Origin: Thermomicrobiales bacterium
GTDB lineage: Bacteria > Chloroflexota > Chloroflexia > Thermomicrobiales > UBA6265
NCBI GenBank assembly: GCA_030447145.1
Contig: JAUJLY010000029.1
Location: forward strand, 1 to 14,041
Direction of reading: 5' to 3'
DNA: 14,041 nt
Made by a program: the position numbers and the translations under genes. Positions 7,039 through 14,041 of the stretch are shown here, in pieces. Each line of letters opens with the position of its first letter. Within the stretch, counting starts at the first letter, position 1. Under the pieces are notes generated by a model. The model ran no database searches. It saw only the letters and a program-made list of their open reading frames with translations, and had not been told where the DNA came from.

Positions 7039-8256
7039 TTAGGAACCTGGCACCGGTGCGGCTTCGGACGCCACGCTTGGGTCCGTCCATCCCTCCGCGC
7101 TCGTGCATCCGCCCTCGGGTTCCAGCGAGTAGAGATATTCCACCAGTTCGGCGATCTGCTCGTCAGTCAAGGTATCAGGCTGAATTGCGTCAGCCATATA
7201 GTTTCCAGGCTTGACCGCGCCCGGATCGTTCAGCCATATCGCCAGGTTCTCCGGAGTGTTCTCCAACATGCCGGCTGCAAGTGTCTCCCGACAGGGAAGC
7301 ATCGTGAGATTCGGACCGATGAAGCGTGGAGCTTCGATTCCCTGCGGGGCCACAGAACCTTCCACACCGTTCACACGGTGACAGCCAAGGCAGACCGCAA
7401 AGGCATCAGGCGCCTTGACCACCTGATCCGTAGCTTCTCCCCGGACAGTGGTTGGTGGAGATGTCCGCCAGTTGTTCACCCAGGCGTAAAACTCGTCCTC
7501 TGGCACGACATTGATGGTGAAGCGCATCCACGCGTGCTGAATTCCACAGAATTCGCCGCACTCACCATAGTACTCACCAACTTCGGTCGGCGTAATAGAA
7601 AGCGTGTTGACGTGCCCCGGGATCAAATCCAGCTTGCCGGAAAGTCGTGGTATCCAGAAAGAGTGGATCACATTGTTCGTCTGTAGGTTCAGCTGCAGCT
7701 CCCGCCCCACGGGCACCGTGATCTCATTTCCCGTCACGACTCCCAGGCTCTGTCCATCCTGGTTGGCGTCTTCGCGGTACTGGAACTCCCACCACCATTG
7801 CTTGCCGTAGACATCGATGACGATGTCGCCCTCTTCGGCAGCGGCATCTCCCTCGTAAAGCAAGGTAATTGTCGGGATCAGCAGCAGAAGCAGCACAATC
7901 GCCGGGATAATGGTCCAGGCGATCTCAAGACGCCTGCTCCCGTGGATCTGGGGCGGACGCTTGGTTATCGATGCCTTGCGCCGGTAGCGCATGGCGATGT
8001 ACACCACGGCGAACTGGACACCCACAAAGACGACAAGCGACAGCCAGAAGACCAGCTTGTACAGATCCTGAATGGCCTCTGTCGATGGTGATTCCGGGCT
8101 GATGTGCGAATAGGGCGGCTCAATATCAGGGCCGCATCCCGCAAGCACCAGCAAAGCCATTAGCGCGAGCGTACCGAGCGTCAGCAGACGGCTGAGCATC
8201 CCCCGCCGACGTGGCTGGCCGGTCTGCTCTACCCGGTCCTGGCTATGCCGTTCCAT
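7039..8256 (-). CDS. ctaC: Cytochrome c oxidase subunit II fused to cytochrome c (caa3 type), lipoprotein
   Basis: The electron-entry subunit, 405 residues. A basic n-region (GQPRRRG) and hydrophobic stretch end in LVLAGC, a lipobox with Cys41, so it is a membrane-anchored lipoprotein. Two membrane helices follow, about 66-90 and 112-134. The cupredoxin domain carries the CuA ligands His198 (IHSFWIP), Cys233, Glu235, Cys237, His241 and Met244 (GECGEFCGIQHAWM), plus the aromatic patch KQWWWEF that passes electrons on. A C-terminal cytochrome c domain has CLGCH (289-293) and a likely axial Met354 (GNYM). The fusion defines a caa3 oxidase. Two extra Cys (322 and 384) could form a disulfide. The start at 8256 has GGGGAGG 4 nt upstream; the ATG at 8277 is possible but its site is too close. 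It is the first gene of the operon. Confidence 0.95.
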   Translation of the reverse strand: MERHSQDRVEQTGQPRRRGMLSRLLTLGTLALMALLVLAGCGPDIEPPYSHISPESPSTEAIQDLYKLVFWLSLVVFVGVQFAVVYIAMRYRRKASITKRPPQIHGSRRLEIAWTIIPAIVLLLLLIPTITLLYEGDAAAEEGDIVIDVYGKQWWWEFQYREDANQDGQSLGVVTGNEITVPVGRELQLNLQTNNVIHSFWIPRLSGKLDLIPGHVNTLSITPTEVGEYYGECGEFCGIQHAWMRFTINVVPEDEFYAWVNNWRTSPPTTVRGEATDQVVKAPDAFAVCLGCHRVNGVEGSVAPQGIEAPRFIGPNLTMLPCRETLAAGMLENTPENLAIWLNDPGAVKPGNYMADAIQPDTLTDEQIAELVEYLYSLEPEGGCTSAEGWTDPSVASEAAPVPGS

Positions 8257-8853
8257 TCTGCCTCCCCGCACCAACATCCGTCCCCGGGTGTGGTGAACTA
8301 CTCCAAGGCACGTAGGGGAATCACCAGCTACGAGCCACTCTCCGCCGCCTGATAACGATTCACTCCACCGATAATCAGCTCAGCACGCGTCTACGCCGTT
8401 CGTGCAAGAACCTGCATACGAGGGAGCCACCCGTACAAACGGGTGGGTGCCTACGAGAATACTTTACTGCATCGGCCATCCTGATTGGGGCATCGCTGCA
8501 AGATCCCCAACAACACGTCCAATCGACGCGAAAGCCGATCAGCCATCTTGCCGTGGTGGGCTTTCCAATGCCTGGATGTCCCCCACCGAATCCTGGCCGC
8601 CTGGCCGAGTGCGGCAACGATACGTATAGCGAAGCCGTGCGGGATGGTCAAGCACAATCCGGGCCAACTCATGCACTGGAGCACCACACCTTCTTCAGTG
8701 ATGAACATGTCACCCCACATGACTGCATGGCAGCCGGGAAGTCGCGAATCAAGGAAGTTCCAGATCCCCTTGCTTCGCGTATACTTCGGTCTGAATGGGC
8801 AACCCGCACGCCACAGGGTAAGCATGAAGAATGCTTCCTGTTGAGTGGAATAG
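8257..8853. other. About 600 bp without a convincing gene, upstream of ctaC
   Basis: Open frames exist on both strands here (for example minus 8451-8942 and plus 8485-8844), but their translations are rich in Trp, Cys, His and Arg without domain, membrane pattern or good ribosome sites, so I judge them non-coding. The stretch should hold the ctaC promoter (minus) and that of the small membrane protein (plus). I see an 8-bp hairpin at 8427-8446, a TATACT at 8780-8785 that could be a plus-strand -10 box but lacks a good -35, and a small hairpin AAGCAT/ATGCTT at 8820-8836. It may be a decayed gene. Confidence 0.5.
8427..8446. repeat. Hairpin in the ctaC upstream region
   Basis: A perfect 8-bp inverted repeat, CCACCCGT / ACGGGTGG, with the loop ACAA. 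It lies 170 bp upstream of the ctaC start. No T-run follows on either strand. It could be a leader structure of the oxidase transcript, an operator, or the leftover terminator of a lost gene. Confidence 0.4.
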
Positions 8854-9114
8854 ATGGACCATCCGGTGCAGACACCTCGCTCCTCACCTCCCGGCCGACG
8901 GATGATGGCCATCGCCCTGATCGTGGCAGGTGCAATCATCACGCTGCTCGCGATCCTTGCGGATGATCTGGAGATCGGGACCGGCCGGGGCTTTGGTTAT
9001 TACCAGATGATCGTTCTCATCGCAGGGCTGGTGCTCCTCCTCGGTGGTGGGGCGATCCTCTTCCAGCACCGCTCCAGTGACCGCGCTGGCGACGACTTCG
9101 AGCCGGAGCCCTAG
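8854..9114 (+). CDS. Small two-helix membrane protein
   Basis: An 86-residue protein with two hydrophobic helices (about residues 18-36 and 51-68), a short loop with a Gly-rich GTGRGFGYYQ segment between them, and a charged tail ending in EPEP. No family recognised by name; proteins of this size and pattern are common in Chloroflexota and other Gram-positive-like genomes. The start is uncertain: the ATG at 8854 has only a weak GAGTGG upstream, and the ATGs at 8902 and 8905, directly before the first helix, have none. The shorter form would be 70 residues. It precedes argS by 144 bp on the same strand; whether they share a transcript is unclear. Confidence 0.62.
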   Translation: MDHPVQTPRSSPPGRRMMAIALIVAGAIITLLAILADDLEIGTGRGFGYYQMIVLIAGLVLLLGGGAILFQHRSSDRAGDDFEPEP

Positions 9115-9176
9115 TACCCTCCGGAGACCCATCCGTTTTCTCCCGAAGCGGCCCAACAGGGTATTATTACCCCGCT

Positions 9177-9205
9177 CAAGAATGGGCTTGCCCTGCGCAT
9201 TCTTG
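9177..9205 (+). promoter_or_regulatory. Hairpin in the argS leader
   Basis: An 8-bp perfect inverted repeat, CAAGAATG (9177-9184) and CATTCTTG (9198-9205), with a loop that contains GGGC and GCCC and can form a competing small stem. It lies 53 bp before the argS ATG. Alternative pairings in a synthetase leader suggest possible RNA-level control, but there is no T-box consensus, no T-run and no obvious Arg-rich leader peptide. Confidence 0.3.
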
Positions 9206-9258
9206 CACCACCGAAACATCTTCCACACCTGTTCCGTATCAGGAGTCACATCACCTCC

Positions 9259-11487
9259 ATGGCCAATGCCCCTACCAACCAAACAGCATCATCCAGCCTT
9301 CCCGGGGGCATCATCGCGCGTGAGGAGCGTGCGGCGGCCGACGCCATTCGTGCCGCATTGGCGGATGCCGGAGTGGAACCCGGAGCCCGGACGATCGATC
9401 TGCGCCCGCTCCCATTCGAGGGAACGTGGGGAAGCGCCTCGACGATCGCCCGCATGGTCGCCGGGGAACTGGTGACACAAGAACTTGAATCATCGGGGGC
9501 ATTGGAGGGTCTCTCCAAAAAGGAAACCAAGAGGCTCGTCAACGAGAAGGTAGGTGACCGGGCGCAGGAACTTGCCGCAACGGTTGCCGATTCCCTCCGC
9601 ACGACTGGTCGTTTCACGACGGTGGAAGCCGTCAACGGCTACATCAACATCTCTTATGACACGAGTTCAATGACCGCCAACCTTGTGCGCGAGGTCCTGA
9701 CAGCGGACGCGACCTACGGTCATGCCACCCCGGGTTCGCGCCGGCAGAAGGTGATGATCGAGCATTCCCAGCTCAATACACACAAGGCGGCCCACGTCGG
9801 ACACCTGCGAAACATCTGCCTCGGTGTCGCCGTCACCAACATCAGTGAGGCTGGCGGTTTTACCACCATGCCGGTGACATATATCGGCGATATCGGCCGT
9901 CATGTCGTCCGCTGCCTCTGGTGCTACAGCGCCTTTCATGAAGGGGAGGAGCCTGAGGGGAACGCGTCACGGGGGCGGTGGCTCGGGGAGATTTACGCCG
10001 AGTCAGTCAATCGCCTGAATTTCCGCAAGGATGTCCTGTCAGTCCTTCACAGGGTCACCCAGGAGGATGAGGCATTCGTGGAGGCCGTCGACAAGATGCT
10101 CAAGAACCTCTGGCGCGAGCAGGTCGAGGGGGAGGATGTTGCCTATCTCCTTGGGCGCATCACATCGCAGCAGGAGATCAAAGTCGAGGACCTGCGCGAT
10201 GAGAACGTGCTGGTCACCTTCTGGCCCATCGTCGGCGAGCAGCTGCGGTCGGAGGCGGAGATGGCTGCAGTGGCCGCTGAGGATGGTGCCAGCGCGCCGA
10301 ATGATCACCTGGCGGAATGGGAGCAGCTCAACATCCATATGGCTGATTGGTGGCCGCAGGTACCTACCTGGATTGAGCAGGAGCATGCGACCTTCCAGCT
10401 ATGGGAGAAAAAGGATCCTGCCTTTGTGGCGCTGTGGGAGAAAACCCGCGGCTGGAGCGTCGATGAGCTCAAGGAGATCTTCGACGAGTTTGGCGCGCAT
10501 TTCGATGCCTGGTTCTGGGAGAGCGCAATCGAGGATGCCGGACGGCAGATCGTCCGCGAGCTGCTGGAGCGGGGTATCGCGGAGATCAGCGATGGACTCC
10601 CGGTGGTCAAGATCGATGAGCGGCTGGGGTTGGAGAAGGAGACCTACCACACCCTGCCGATTCTCCGATCGGATGGCACCACCCTCTACTCCACGAAAGA
10701 CCTCGCGCTGACGCAGGAAAAATTCGAGGAATACGGTGTCGACCAGTCCATCTGGGTCGTCGATGTCCGCCAATCGCTTTACTTCGACCAGATCACCAAG
10801 ATCCTGGAGCTTTACGGCTTCGAGCAGGCCGCGAACAGCTTGCACCTGAGCTACGAGTTCGTAACGCTACCGACCGGCGTCATATCGTCGCGCAAGGGCA
10901 ATGCCCCGATGCTGGAGGATGTCCGAAACGCGATGCTGGAGCGTGCACGTGCGGTCATCCAGGAAAAGAACCCCTCGTTACCAGCGGAGCAACAGCAGCA
11001 GATCGCGCAGGATATCGCAATCGGGGCGATCAAGTATGTGATGCTGGCCCGGGATGGGAACAAGGTCATCGTCTTCGACCCCGATGAAGCATTGTCGTTC
11101 GACGGGCACGCCGCGCCGTACATTCAATATGCTCATGCGCGGGCTTGCCGGATTCTCGAGCATGCGGGAGTCACGGACGGAGCCATCCTTGGCATGATCG
11201 ACAGCATCGAATTTGGCCAGTTGCAGCCCGAAGAGCTCAGCCTGCTGCAGCAGATCGCCGAGTTCCCGGGTATCGTGCAGCGCGCGGCCGACGAGCATCG
11301 CCCTCTCCATATCACCAACTACGTCTACGAGCTCGCGAGACGCTTCAACGACTTTTATCATGCGTGCCCGGTGTTGCAGTCGGAAGAACCCGTCCGTAGC
11401 GCCCGGCTTGCTCTTGTCACAACGACACGTACTACGCTGCGCAACGGGCTTGCCCTGCTTGGAATCGCGGCGCCAAGACAGATGTGA
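9259..11487 (+). CDS. argS: Arginyl-tRNA synthetase with large insertion
   Basis: Class I aminoacyl-tRNA synthetase that charges tRNA-Arg with arginine. Domains in order: N-terminal tRNA-binding domain (about 20-145), Rossmann catalytic domain with HVGH at 179-182 (HIGH motif) and Lys176 three residues before it, a KMSKS-like loop GVISSRKGN at 540-548, and a helical anticodon-binding domain ending in LLGIAAPRQM, a typical ArgRS end. As in many ArgRS, the loop lacks the usual first Lys, which fits the compensating Lys176. At 742 residues it is well above the usual 550-600. Most of the excess lies at about 255-380, before the conserved LWEKTRGWSVDE block: an acidic, Trp-rich helical insertion. 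The start is fixed by the frame; AGGAG lies 13 nt upstream, further than normal, so initiation may be weak. The arginase-family gene follows after 10 nt. Confidence 0.95.
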   Translation: MANAPTNQTASSSLPGGIIAREERAAADAIRAALADAGVEPGARTIDLRPLPFEGTWGSASTIARMVAGELVTQELESSGALEGLSKKETKRLVNEKVGDRAQELAATVADSLRTTGRFTTVEAVNGYINISYDTSSMTANLVREVLTADATYGHATPGSRRQKVMIEHSQLNTHKAAHVGHLRNICLGVAVTNISEAGGFTTMPVTYIGDIGRHVVRCLWCYSAFHEGEEPEGNASRGRWLGEIYAESVNRLNFRKDVLSVLHRVTQEDEAFVEAVDKMLKNLWREQVEGEDVAYLLGRITSQQEIKVEDLRDENVLVTFWPIVGEQLRSEAEMAAVAAEDGASAPNDHLAEWEQLNIHMADWWPQVPTWIEQEHATFQLWEKKDPAFVALWEKTRGWSVDELKEIFDEFGAHFDAWFWESAIEDAGRQIVRELLERGIAEISDGLPVVKIDERLGLEKETYHTLPILRSDGTTLYSTKDLALTQEKFEEYGVDQSIWVVDVRQSLYFDQITKILELYGFEQAANSLHLSYEFVTLPTGVISSRKGNAPMLEDVRNAMLERARAVIQEKNPSLPAEQQQQIAQDIAIGAIKYVMLARDGNKVIVFDPDEALSFDGHAAPYIQYAHARACRILEHAGVTDGAILGMIDSIEFGQLQPEELSLLQQIAEFPGIVQRAADEHRPLHITNYVYELARRFNDFYHACPVLQSEEPVRSARLALVTTTRTTLRNGLALLGIAAPRQM

Positions 11488-11497
11488 TATTCAATTG

Positions 11498-12490
11498 ATG
11501 ACAGCTTCTACCGTAACAACAGCACGCACTGCCGCGACCAACCGTCTTCTCACCGCATCGATTCAGCCCATCGCCATACCGCTCTGGTACGGATGTGAGG
11601 TGCCTGGCGTTGACCACGGCGCCCTTGTGCTACGCGATGGCCTCCAGCTCCGCTGGATCTCCCCGCAGTACAGTGGCTTGCGGGATCGCCTGCGGCCCGC
11701 CATTACCATCCCGGTTGTGGAGCTGGATGATGCGCTCGCGCGCATCGACCAGCGAAACATGACCTTCAAGCCAGCAATCGATGACGCCAACGCTGCCCTC
11801 GCCAATGCGGTTGACACCGCGATCCAGCACGGCCACCTGGCGCTCACGCTGGGGGGCGACCATGCCGTCGCCATGGGGAGCATTGGCGGCGCTGCCCGTC
11901 ATGCAACGAAGCTGGGTGTGCTCTGGATCGATACCCATCCGGATCTCAACACCCCGGAGAGCAGCTTTAGCGGGCATATCCACGGCATGCCACTTGGCAC
12001 CGCGATCGGCCTGGCACCGGAGAGCATGCGGCGGGCTTCCCTTCTCGCCGGCCAGGTGCCAATGATTCAGCCGGAGCATATCTGCCTGCTGGGGATTCGG
12101 GATATCGACGCTGGCGAAGAAGAGGTCATTGCCAAGAATGGCATCTTCGCCCACACGATGGACGAGTGGAACGACGAGGGGATCCTCCCCGGCCTTGAGG
12201 CCGCCTTGAATCATCTGGAGTGCCAGGGCGTCGACGCGATTCATCTTTCATTCGATCTTGACGTGCTTGATCCCGCCTTTATGCCGGGCACCGGCACTCG
12301 CTACCCCGGCGGGCTGACTGTCCGGGAGGCGTCGCAGGTGCTGCGCTATCTCGGTGCCTGGGAAGGACCAATCCGCTCAATGGATTTGGTCGAGCTCAAC
12401 CCAACACTCGATGCCTCGGGCTACAGCACGGATATCGCGCTCCACCTTCTTGCCACCGCCCTTGGCGAGCGCATGCTGAGCCGAGGGTAG
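11498..12490 (+). CDS. rocF: Arginase / ureohydrolase family enzyme
   Basis: A dinuclear manganese hydrolase, 330 residues, that in the family's main branch splits arginine into ornithine and urea. All six metal ligands are present: His122 (GGDH), Asp145, His147 and Asp149 (DTHPDLN), Asp253 and Asp255 (SFDLDVLDP). Further family motifs are HIHGMPLG, GIRDIDAGE and GTGTRYPGGLTVREA, and Glu299 is in the expected place. The pattern NTPESSFSGHIHG aligns with the arginase substrate loop, but the second Asn of that loop (Asn139 in human arginase I) is His160 here, so specificity could differ. The start at 11498 lies 10 nt after the argS stop with no Shine-Dalgarno, which points to translational coupling. 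A 20-residue Thr/Ala-rich N-terminal extension precedes the core. Agmatinase or another guanidino hydrolase is less likely but not excluded. Confidence 0.88.
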   Translation: MTASTVTTARTAATNRLLTASIQPIAIPLWYGCEVPGVDHGALVLRDGLQLRWISPQYSGLRDRLRPAITIPVVELDDALARIDQRNMTFKPAIDDANAALANAVDTAIQHGHLALTLGGDHAVAMGSIGGAARHATKLGVLWIDTHPDLNTPESSFSGHIHGMPLGTAIGLAPESMRRASLLAGQVPMIQPEHICLLGIRDIDAGEEEVIAKNGIFAHTMDEWNDEGILPGLEAALNHLECQGVDAIHLSFDLDVLDPAFMPGTGTRYPGGLTVREASQVLRYLGAWEGPIRSMDLVELNPTLDASGYSTDIALHLLATALGERMLSRG

Positions 12491-12528
12491 TCTCCGGCAG
12501 CCCAGATTTTCTCCGTGGACCGGTGTAG

Positions 12529-12556
12529 GGGCTGACTTCCGCAGGAATGTCAGCCC
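12529..12556. terminator. Hairpin between arginase and FIST genes
   Basis: Arms GGGCTGAC-TTCC (12529-12540) and GGAA-T-GTCAGCCC (12544-12556) pair as a 12-bp stem with one bulged T and a 3-nt loop. The right arm contains the stop codon of the FIST gene on the minus strand. It lies 38 bp after the arginase stop, between convergent genes, so it may end both transcripts. No T-run, so Rho-independent action is uncertain. Confidence 0.6.
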
Positions 12557-13821
12557 GATGCCCGCGGATGACCACCGGGTTTCGGGGAGCTTTCATCCCG
12601 GTGCACAATCAACCCCAGCGACATCGCGAACCCGTTGAGGGCCGGCACGCCACGTACGGGACCGATCTCGCCAAAGGAGAACATCCCCGCCAAAGGGAGG
12701 TCGCGAAAGGCTGCCCGAACGGCACGCGCATCGTGATCCGGGCGACCAAACATGGCGGTGCCACGGCCTTTACAGGTGCAGATCATCCCGGCAACCACGT
12801 CGCTTTCGCCGACCAACGCACGGGCATCCACGAGCACCTGCTGCAGGTCCAGCGCAGAACTCCCGGCATCGCGTAGCTGGAACTGCACCGTCTGCCCACG
12901 ACGAGGGAGACTGCCCACGACCAGGGCGCCACGTTCCTCATCGACGCCAAGCAATCCCCGGATGACGAAATCACCCCGGTGGAACTGTTCCTGATACTCG
13001 TCGACCGGGAAGCCGAGCATGAGGTTGCGCTCGACCTCCAGACCCACATCCTTGGGCAAGGCGTCGATTGTCTCGCGCATCACGTCTACAGCGGGACGAT
13101 TGGAGATCGATGTGATGAGGTTCCGCTCGGCACCGGTGATGGTCCATGGCTCGCCGATCGGGTCCCCTCCCTGCGACACCACGACCTGAAGGTCATAGGG
13201 CCCGCCGATCGCAAGCGCGACCCCCCCTTCGTCGAACACCTGGTCGTCGAAGAAGACCCAGACCTGGCGATCCTGCTTCAGGGTCGATGCGAGGGCACCG
13301 ACGACTGGAACACCGGGATACCGGGAGCGGAGGCGGCGCACCGCATCCTGGGCGTCCATCCTGTACGGGTCAGCAAAGAGGATCCAGCCACGGGTCTCAG
13401 CCAGGGGTGGACCATAGAGACCGTCCTGCAGATCGGGGCCGTCGAATGCATCCAGCATCGATTGATGCAACCGCACGGGCGTCAGTGTCGCCCCGGGCAG
13501 CCAGAGCGCAAGCATCGAGATCGATGGCTCGCTCTCGTAGCAGACTGATCCTGCAATGACTCCACGAGAGGAACTCCCAATAAGGCAGCCTGCCCCCGAA
13601 CGCTGCCAGGTGGCACGAATGAGATCAGGGTAATCATCGGCGTAAACGCTACTGGGGAAGATCACCACGAGATCCGGCGCGGTCGTTTGGCCATCGAGCG
13701 TCGTATGCAGCAGGGAGTCCAGCGCAGTGCGCCAATCGTCACTTCGCGCTACGGCTGCCACGGCCATTGGACGTCCATGCGAGGAGCCTGCCGCATGATT
13801 GTGCCTGAAACGCTCCTGCAT
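12550..13821 (-). CDS. FIST-domain sensory protein (FIST N + FIST C)
   Basis: A 423-residue soluble protein. The first half (about 30-230) matches the FIST_N type: alternating strands and helices with PDLVVIFPSS, GCLIGSSSRGVIAG and PVVGALAST. The second half (about 250-400) is FIST_C: CTCKGRGTAMFGRPDHDA followed by PLAGMFSFGEIGPVRG, the family's most typical block. FIST is a sensory domain thought to bind small ligands, perhaps amino acids. Here it is stand-alone, with no kinase, GGDEF or methyl-accepting domain attached, so it must act through a partner or be something other than a signalling protein. I chose the ATG at 13821, with GGAG 7 nt upstream; a GTG at 13827 is too close to that site. 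It is convergent with argS-arginase, and a promoter-like pair of boxes lies upstream. Confidence 0.88.
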   Translation of the reverse strand: MQERFRHNHAAGSSHGRPMAVAAVARSDDWRTALDSLLHTTLDGQTTAPDLVVIFPSSVYADDYPDLIRATWQRSGAGCLIGSSSRGVIAGSVCYESEPSISMLALWLPGATLTPVRLHQSMLDAFDGPDLQDGLYGPPLAETRGWILFADPYRMDAQDAVRRLRSRYPGVPVVGALASTLKQDRQVWVFFDDQVFDEGGVALAIGGPYDLQVVVSQGGDPIGEPWTITGAERNLITSISNRPAVDVMRETIDALPKDVGLEVERNLMLGFPVDEYQEQFHRGDFVIRGLLGVDEERGALVVGSLPRRGQTVQFQLRDAGSSALDLQQVLVDARALVGESDVVAGMICTCKGRGTAMFGRPDHDARAVRAAFRDLPLAGMFSFGEIGPVRGVPALNGFAMSLGLIVHRDESSPKPGGHPRASG

Positions 13822-13880
13822 TCGCACTCTCCATAGGTGCCTTTGAACTGAATGATGTCGGTGAGCCGATGGAAAAACCG

Positions 13881-13908
13881 ATCATACCCGCCTTTGCCGC
13901 AGACGCAA
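13881..13908 (-). promoter_or_regulatory. Sigma-70-like promoter of the FIST gene
   Basis: Read on the minus strand: TTGCGT (13908-13903), a 16-nt spacer, then TATGAT (13886-13881). Both boxes are close to the consensus and the spacing fits. Transcription would begin near 13874, giving a leader of about 50 nt before the ATG at 13821. Confidence 0.5.
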
Positions 13909-13943
13909 GAGGCAAACCGGGTACGGCTGCATGAGGAGACGCC

Positions 13944-13982
13944 AACAAGAAAGCGGCGACTCGGGAATCCGGAGTCGCCGCT
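13944..13982 (-). terminator. Rho-independent terminator of the gene at the right edge
   Basis: An 11-bp perfect stem, AGCGGCGACTC / GAGTCGCCGCT (13952-13962 and 13972-13982), with a 9-nt loop. On the minus strand it is followed by TTCTTGTT, a T-rich tail. This orientation ends a minus-strand gene coming from the right, whose stop codon lies 25 bp before the stem. It also shields the FIST promoter from read-through. Confidence 0.75.
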
Positions 13983-14007
13983 CTGTCGTTCTTCACTCAA
14001 TCATGGA

Positions 14008-14041
14008 TCAGAATGCCGGAACGTAGTCCGGATCGACGGGG
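14008..14041 (-). CDS. C-terminal end of a minus-strand gene (partial)
   Basis: Read on the minus strand, the last bases encode PVDPDYVPAF and a TGA at 14010-14008. Only ten residues are visible, so no family can be named. The case for a real gene is that this stop is followed 25 bp later by a well-formed terminator in the same orientation, and that the short peptide looks like an ordinary protein end. The rest of the gene lies beyond the right edge. Confidence 0.5.
   Translation of the reverse strand, partial: PVDPDYVPAF

Noticed and set aside
8540..8640. A tRNA-like reading of a GC-rich stretch
   Set aside because: No cloverleaf with a proper acceptor stem and no T-loop consensus (GGTTCGAATCC-like) could be assembled.
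8451..8942. A 163-codon minus-strand frame
   Set aside because: No ribosome site, unusual Trp/Cys/Met-rich composition, no domain, and it overlaps the small membrane protein on the other strand. A decayed gene cannot be excluded.
9115..9258. A possible T-box riboswitch before argS
   Set aside because: The leader is short and shows neither the T-box consensus nor a terminator with T-run.
13739..14000. Two minus-strand frames overlapping the FIST start and the edge terminator
   Set aside because: They run through the terminator and the likely promoter of the FIST gene and overlap its N-terminus; they look like chance frames.

Overview
The window reads as high-GC bacterial chromosome. It holds an aa3/caa3-type respiratory oxidase operon, an arginine-related gene pair and several stand-alone genes. 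The fused subunit II-cytochrome c, a C-terminally extended subunit I, the CtaG type and the overall protein style suggest Chloroflexota, perhaps Thermomicrobia (Sphaerobacter-like). That placement is a judgement from sequence style, not from a marker search. I see no mobile element, CRISPR array, tRNA or rRNA.

Left part (1-1430). The N-terminal half of a P-loop ATPase/kinase-like gene runs off the left edge on the minus strand. It is divergent from a DUF2891 gene on the plus strand. The DUF2891 gene ends at a perfect 12-bp GC hairpin that lies between it and the convergent oxidase operon.

Middle (1435-8256, minus strand, read right to left). The gene order is ctaC (lipoprotein CuA subunit II fused to cytochrome c), ctaD (subunit I with two extra C-terminal membrane helices), ctaE (III), ctaF (IV), ctaG (CuB assembly), then two uncharacterised two-helix membrane proteins of 142 and 221 residues. 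All key heme and copper ligands are visible, so the enzyme looks functional: an A-type cytochrome c oxidase that reduces O2 and pumps protons. The two unknown proteins close the operon and are candidate accessory or assembly factors.

Right part (8257-14041). About 600 bp without a convincing gene is followed by a small two-helix membrane protein. Then comes a tight pair: an oversized arginyl-tRNA synthetase (742 aa, with a large insertion in the catalytic domain) and an arginase-family hydrolase 10 nt downstream. Convergent to them is a stand-alone FIST-domain protein; this domain is thought to sense small ligands such as amino acids. A hairpin separates the convergent ends. At the right edge the last codons of another minus-strand gene are visible, with a Rho-independent terminator just after it.

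I did not find a clearly novel system. The best leads are the ArgRS insertion, the argS-arginase-FIST neighbourhood with an altered substrate-binding residue in the arginase, and the two unknown proteins ending the oxidase operon.
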